64,000 nt of DNA, from NCBI GenBank assembly GCA_900660155.1, contig CABFPE010000221.1, positions 802,447 to 866,446 of the forward strand. The letters run 5' to 3'. The DNA comes from Hofstenia miamia. Its lineage: Eukaryota > Xenacoelomorpha > Acoela > Hofsteniidae. Both the position numbers and the translations under genes were made by a program. How positions within the stretch are numbered: position 1 is the first letter of the stretch; each line of letters starts with the position of its first letter. Of this stretch, positions 59,293-64,000 are shown one piece after another. Below the pieces are notes generated by a model. That model saw nothing but the letters and a program-made list of their open reading frames with translations, was not told where the DNA came from and made no database searches.

Positions 59293-59439
59293 TGTTTGAT
59301 CAATAGATGTAGTAGTACTTTTATTTCCTATGCCTATACATAGACTAAAGTGACCACAATATGGGCTCACATCTGTCAAAGAGCAAGTTATTGCCCCAGG
59401 CACAGTGGAGTTCCTCCCACATTATCACCATATCTTATG
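59293..59439 (-). mobile_element. Short LTR, minus strand, same family as 24289-24433
   Basis: The reverse complement matches the solo LTR at 24.3 kb over its full ~147 bp, including the AATAAAAG-type signal and the ACA end. It sits at the 3' side of the minus-strand element C and cuts element B's integrase. It is therefore a plausible 3' LTR of C or a solo LTR. Confidence 0.6.
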
Positions 59440-60020
59440 ATTGCATTATTATAAATTCCATACCAAATCTAAAAAGGTTAGTAGATAATAAAATAATGAA
59501 AGAGAAAACTTTATCCAGCAAGAACAAAATTTATTTGACATTTGATAACATTGAGTTCCCTATTTATTACAAGAAAAGGTAAATATTTACTGTTTTACAA
59601 AAGTTATCTTATTTCCCTCGCAAATTAAACAAGCAATTACATGCAATCTATTACTTGAGGCAACTAAATACTCAACAAGTACCTGCTAATCTTTTTTGTT
59701 GACAGTTTTTCCCTGGCTTTAATATTTCTGCTAATTTTACGCAACGTCAGCTTTAATTTGACTAAGCTGTTTGACCATCTTTTGTTTTGTCAAAATACCG
59801 TCGAGTATAATTTTAAGCATAATTGCACAAAACATTTACAAAGTGAAAATAATCAATCCTATCATGATTTACAATTTAATCATTATAATCAATAATAATT
59901 TTAGTCTTTGTTTCCTCATTCTTTTTCTCTCATCTTGACCAATCATGATAGTTTTGATAGTTAATGTCAAACTTCATAACCAAAAATACTTGAGCTCTGG
60001 TAGCCTCAAACTAATGGGAC
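59440..60020. other. Non-coding stretch with diverged family R repeat
   Basis: A plus-strand frame at 59446-59580 ends in 'FPIYYKKR' before a donor-like 'gtaaat', but no partner exon is seen. From 59582 the sequence shares short blocks with the insert at 57264-57671 ('aagtacctgct', 'tttacaa', 'atcattataatc'). Confidence 0.4.
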
Positions 60021-60024
60021 AATT

Positions 60025-61385
60025 TCATTGTAGTGTGTACAAACTTTGGGTGTCATAAAAACCCTCATACAGATGGAGGCCCTTGAGGGTGATGAGAAGC
60101 GTCATTAAGGCATCAGTGTCCAAAGTATGTGTGTCATCAGTGCTGATCTTATTATTGGGATAGAAGTGAATGAAGACTTCTCTGAGAGATCCCATATGGG
60201 TAGTGTGATTGATGAAAAGCAAGCAGTAATCATTCACTTGCTGTAGTGTCATCTCTTCAGGATCTGTGATGCTGGTGCATAACATGGTAATGATCTCAAT
60301 ATGCTTGGTTACATCACAGTATCAGGTTATTGTCTCTGCTTTGTTGGCCCACATAAGGTCACCTTTGGCTTGAAATAAAATGATGACGCAGGGTCAAGGG
60401 AGTTGATAGTTCAGTGGATCTTCTCTAGCTGGGTAGAGATAGGCTGCCCCTTTTGAAAGATATCCTTGATTGTCAACTTCCTGTTGATGTATACATGCTC
60501 AGGATTACGGGTTTCTTTGTATTCCTTCATTTGCATGGCTCTGTTGACTTTGGAGGCAGTTGAGACGTAATTAATATGGTCAGTGAGATGGGCAGAAACT
60601 TCCTTCTTTCCATTCTTTCCATGGTGTACTCTCCATGACAGCAAGATCAGTGGCATCATTATGCAAGGCAGTGGAATGCAGAGAAGGTTGTTCTTCTCAA
60701 TGTTGTTCTCTAATTGGGCAAAGCTGGACTTGCTCTGGAGGGAGGCTGTTCCAATCATGACAGGGTAATTAATTTTGGCATCCCTGATGGAGTCCCAAAA
60801 AGTGCTGCAGAGTCTTTGGCTCTGTAAATTTTCAATCTGAGCAGTCAAGAGGCACATTCATGCTGTGGTACACTCTATGTCCAGGGCAAGTAGTCGCCCT
60901 GGCAATAGTAGGAAGACCAACTCTTCCTTAGTTGTCTTGAACTAAATGAACTGCTTTCTGAGTAGCTATAAAGTATGGATGCAGAATCTTGTTGCCAACC
61001 TTAGATGTCTAACCCTTTGTTCCTTGGCTTTTCAGGACCTAATACTAGCTGAGTCATGGGAGAAAGGACTGGGACTAGGAGGGGGTTTCAAGTCAACATG
61101 GGGCGAGGTTATGTCAGACAATTGGGCAAAAGGCACTCTATGCTCCTCAGAGTCCCACACAGAAAGTTGTCTCCATGTGTAGTCAACTGAGGTCTGCTCC
61201 TACTCAGAGAGTTGTCTCTGAGTGTAGTCACAGGAAGTCTTCTCCCAAGGAGAGAGTTGTCTCCCTTTGTAGTTGCAGCTGCTGCAGGTGACTTCTGCCA
61301 GGCACTCTTGCTTTCATGATGTGCCTTCATCTAGTCATCTTGGTGTTGTTGATCAATTCGTTTCATCTCACAAGTTGGTTTGTCG
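60025..61385 (-). pseudogene. Element C region after integrase, broken ORF(s)
   Basis: Minus-strand frames at 61386-61679, 60411-60857 and 60025-60285 lie in line after the element C integrase. The largest has 148 residues, with a short hydrophobic stretch ('CIPLPCIMMPLILLSW') and a charged C-terminal part ('NRKLTIKDIFQKGQPI'). I do not recognise the product. It could be a third ORF of the element or unrelated captured sequence. There is not enough to call an envelope protein. Confidence 0.35.
61158..61290 (-). repeat. 45-nt tandem repeat, three units
   Basis: 'gttgtctc' (plus strand) recurs at 61166, 61211 and 61256 with an exact 45-bp period. On the minus strand each unit encodes a 15-residue block of the form T-T-x-x-D-N-S-L, in one frame ('TTKGDNSLLGRRLPV' is one unit). 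Confidence 0.7.
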
Positions 61386-61689
61386 TCACACTTGGCATCT
61401 GGCTGGGGTTGATTCTCTGTTCTTTTCATAGTTGCTAAACAAAGATATAAGATTAAGGTCCCATTCCTGGATATTTAAGTCATCTAAATATCTCTGATCT
61501 CTAGCTTTTTGTTTAGTCAAAATGTGAGTAGCTATAGTGTTGCTACTACTACTGAGGTTACTATCATACTCAACCTGTGTAAGTTTGTCTTCCACATATT
61601 TGGTGAGGTTATCAATACTAACTCTCATTAATGCTGTCATTGACAAGAGAAAATCCATTATTGTTGTCAATGACTGCATTTTGTATGTC

Positions 61690-62291
61690 CTGAATCACTT
61701 GTCTAAGTCGCTGAAAATGGGCAACTTTACCATTATCTAATAAGTACCAGTGGTGATCTAATACTTTAACTATCTTAAAAGGTCCTTGCCAATTAGTTTT
61801 GCCACTTGGTTAGCATCAGTAACCTGACTTAGGAAATATGCAAATACAGCATCACCTTGTTCCTGTGGCTTGCCATACAGTTTCTTGTCAAAGTTTCTTT
61901 TCTGGCAAATAACAAACTGATTGGTATTCCAGCAGATAGAGAGGTGCACTTCCTGGAATTCTTGCAGCATCTGGTTCACAATGTTCTCCAAGGTTGGTTC
62001 ATTGTAGTCTGGAAACATGATAGACACTGATGGCTTGGTGGTGGTGTTGTTGAGAGGAATAAGTTTTGCATATTTAGTAAAATGGTCAATTAAGACCAAA
62101 ATATATTGAAATCCTTGCTCATCCCTCAACAATTTCTCTATGTCCATATGGACCACTTTGTTTGTTCTTTTGGCAACCCGACTGTGGAGCTTGGCTCTCT
62201 GCTCTGGGAAGTGTCCAGCTCCTTGAAGCAGGTATGCTTCACACTTATCAATCACATCTTCCACAGTAGCTCTGATACAGATGGTGACATA
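61690..62291 (-). pseudogene. Element C integrase with catalytic core deleted
   Basis: The frame has the zinc-domain Cys region ('VIDKCEAYLLQGAGHFPEQ') and the first catalytic Asp ('VVHMDIEKL'). After 'PLNNTTTK' it jumps to 'PDYNEPTLENIVNQ', which aligns to the region after the third catalytic residue in A. The second Asp and the Glu are therefore deleted. The C-terminal part 'ICQKRNFDKK' follows. A frameshift near 61795 leads to 'WQGPFKIVKVLDHHWYLLD', the SH3/chromo-like end. It is inactive. Confidence 0.75.
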
Positions 62292-63350
62292 TCAAGCATT
62301 ATAGGTTTGCTCCATTTGGATAATTCTGAGATGACCACATTCATGGATCTTCTGGATAAGATCCCGCTTGAAATATTCCAGAATTGCCAGATGGTAGTTC
62401 TGACTATGTGTGTAAAGGAGTCCAGCCTCAGTGATTTTCCAGTGATAACATTGGAAGTATCTCTTGGTGAAGTCACTGATAGCATGGTCAGGGTTCTTGA
62501 CTTTATAGATAATTTCAGATAAGATTTTGTCATGCAACTGATGGGTGGCAATTTCTTTCTCTGAGTTCTCCTCTTTCACCATAATGGGGAGGATCACTTT
62601 CCTGTTCCAGTCTGCACTAATGTTGGGGAGGAGCTCATACTAACATGCTGGGATAAATCCAAATGGAGTTTTCTCACCAGGCAGCTTTCACAAGTCTCTC
62701 TCATAACTTGGCAGAGTGGTAAAATAATCGGTGTTGAGGTGCAGTCTCCCTGGGTGATGGGTGATCATAAAGGTGAAATCATTAAGATATTCCAACCATT
62801 GGGCAAAGATGTTCAACTTGTCAACAGAGGATTTCTTGAGCCATTCTAGTGCTGAGTTATCAGTACAGACAATGAATTGATGACCTAATATGAAGAATCA
62901 ATACTTCTTCAGACTCTCAACAAGTGCTAGCATCTCAGACTTTGTTGCTCCATAATTCAGCTCAGCATTGAGGAGCTTCTAGCCTAAATATTGTACTGGG
63001 CTTTCCTGACCATTGATTATCTGACTGAGAATGCCACTAATGGCAATGAAGCTTGCATTGCAGTCAATGATAAATTCCTTAGTGTAGTCAAGGGTATTCA
63101 GACTGGGGACCTGTCTGAGTTCTTGCTTTACAGTGTCCAGCTCTTCCTGTTCAGCCCAGGTCCAACAGAATTCAGTGTTTTTGCGGAGTAGATTAGATAT
63201 ATGCTTTGTTTGGTTTGATAGTTCTCAGATGAAGGAGCCATAGTAATTAAGAAAGCCCATCAGGCATTGGACATCCTTACAAGAGCATGGAGTCTCAATA
63301 TGATTGAGATGGTCCTTCGTATCATTCTTAATAGTGTAGCATAATCCAAA
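62292..63350 (-). pseudogene. Element C RT tail, RNase H and linker
   Basis: The frame reads 'GFLNYYGSFI', 'FIIDCNASFIAISG' (catalytic Asp changed to Asn), 'GATKSEMLALVESLKK' and 'CTDNSALEWLKK', then a linker to 'HECGHLRI', the start of the integrase zinc domain. TGA codons are at 62292-62294, 62688-62690, 62898-62900 and 63225-63227; TAG codons are at 62640-62642 and 62979-62981. At 62292 the TGA faces a CGA Arg codon in A (50948-50950). Confidence 0.8.
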
Positions 63351-63379
63351 GAAATTGCTGCTAATGATGAAAGAAGATC

Positions 63380-64000
63380 AGATGATTAGTTGAAACTAAG
63401 ATCGAATTATGATTATTTAGAAAAACAATTTAATTTTAATTATCAGAATTATCTTTGTAAAATGCAACCAAGTAATAAGATAGCAAATTAGTACTTGTCA
63501 TCAAATTTGACAAAACGAAGGGGACAAATTTGCTTCCACTATTTTCAGCCATTTTGGCAGACAACATAAATATGAATTTCAAACAACAGGTACTTTTTCA
63601 AAGTTAGCTATAAATAGAGTGTAAATCAATTTGCAATTTGTTGAAGTAATTTCTTTGAAAATCTTATTCTTAGATTTTATATTGGTTTGATTATTTATAC
63701 AAAATGTCAAGCTAAACAGTAAATGCAGTAGTAGTGGTTTGGAAACATATTGGGAGCGACTTGAGGGTCCTTGATCCAAACCATGAACCTGCATTTATTG
63801 TAGCATCATCCAAAAAGGCAACTAAAAGCTGAATAACGTCGAATGATTATCAATTGAAATTAATTGTAAAAAATTTAGTTAATGAACTTTAGTTTATTTT
63901 TGTAAAATGCAACTAAGATTTAATATTGGTCAAAATAAGAAACTTGTTAGCCGATCAAGAGGTAATTGACAAATTAAATTGAGCAAACTAATGCTTATGT
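63380..64000 (-). repeat. Family R repeats, about one and a half copies
   Basis: Minus-strand matches to 57264-57671 appear twice: a fuller copy at about 63380-63640, and a second from about 63795 to the window end containing 'cttgttagccgatcaag'. No gene was recognised. Confidence 0.5.

Larger units (their letters stand above)
61386..63350 (-). mobile_element. Ty3/gypsy-like retrotransposon C, pol fragment
   Basis: The order on the minus strand is RT C-terminus, RNase H, linker, truncated integrase, integrase C-terminus. It is a relative of A and B but more distant ('WTWAEQEELDTVKQEL' against 'WTWQEQEELDNIKEEL' in A). RT before the 'GFLNYYG' motif is missing. One frame runs from 63340 to 62292 with four TGA and two TAG codons. 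Confidence 0.8.

Noticed and set aside
60411-60857. Envelope protein of an errantivirus-like element
   Set aside because: One short hydrophobic stretch is not enough. No signal peptide, cleavage site or Cys pattern could be recognised.
1-64000. CRISPR arrays, bacterial operons, riboswitches
   Set aside because: The window is eukaryotic (spliced gene, LINE and LTR elements). No regularly spaced direct repeats with unique spacers were seen.

Overview
The window is AT-rich DNA from an animal nucleus. Three things point to an invertebrate metazoan: one interpretable multi-exon gene with canonical GT..AG introns, a dense mix of DNA transposons, LINE fragments and Ty3/gypsy-type LTR retrotransposons, and many (TA)n tracts. 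The species cannot be named from the sequence. Introns as short as 39-40 nt beside introns of 2-4 kb argue against a vertebrate. Strong CpG decay in some blocks and in the retrotransposons suggests a lineage with CpG methylation.

Layout. Positions 1-4.0 kb hold no recognisable gene. Positions 4.0-7.2 kb hold two Tc1/mariner elements: a deleted DD34E copy and a nearly complete DD37E copy with paired terminal repeats. Between them is a possible exon of a secreted or surface protein ending in a six-residue repeat. Positions 9.1-25.9 kb are nearly free of CpG and hold only relics: a candidate LTR at 11.1-11.9 kb, a decayed hAT-like transposase at 13.9-14.9 kb and a short solo LTR at 24.3 kb.

Positions 26.27-43.74 kb hold a complete 12-exon gene on the + strand. 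Its predicted product of about 465 residues has RRM, proline-rich linker, RRM, RS domain and an acidic tail, the layout of the splicing regulator SREK1 (SFRS12). Its introns carry a LINE reverse-transcriptase relic, a TA-flanked MITE, a pogo/Tigger-like end, a gag-like relic and an assembly duplication. Positions 43.7-48.9 kb hold the 3' flank, another LINE relic, a 1.3 kb duplication and a tRNA-like cloverleaf.

Positions 49.9-63.4 kb are a nest of at least three related Ty3/gypsy-like elements: A (minus strand), B (plus, gag to integrase) and C (minus, pol). All are broken. Most in-frame stops in A and C are TGA at positions where a relative has, or the family expects, arginine, as CpG deamination of CGA would produce. 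Four of the five isolated single N bases sit beside local duplications, so these joins look like assembly artefacts. Two long N gaps (33350-33653 and 48878-49877) also interrupt the window. I found no new defence or metabolic system. The most informative signals are the SREK1-like gene with its micro-introns, the CpG mosaic, and the internally controlled record of transposon decay.
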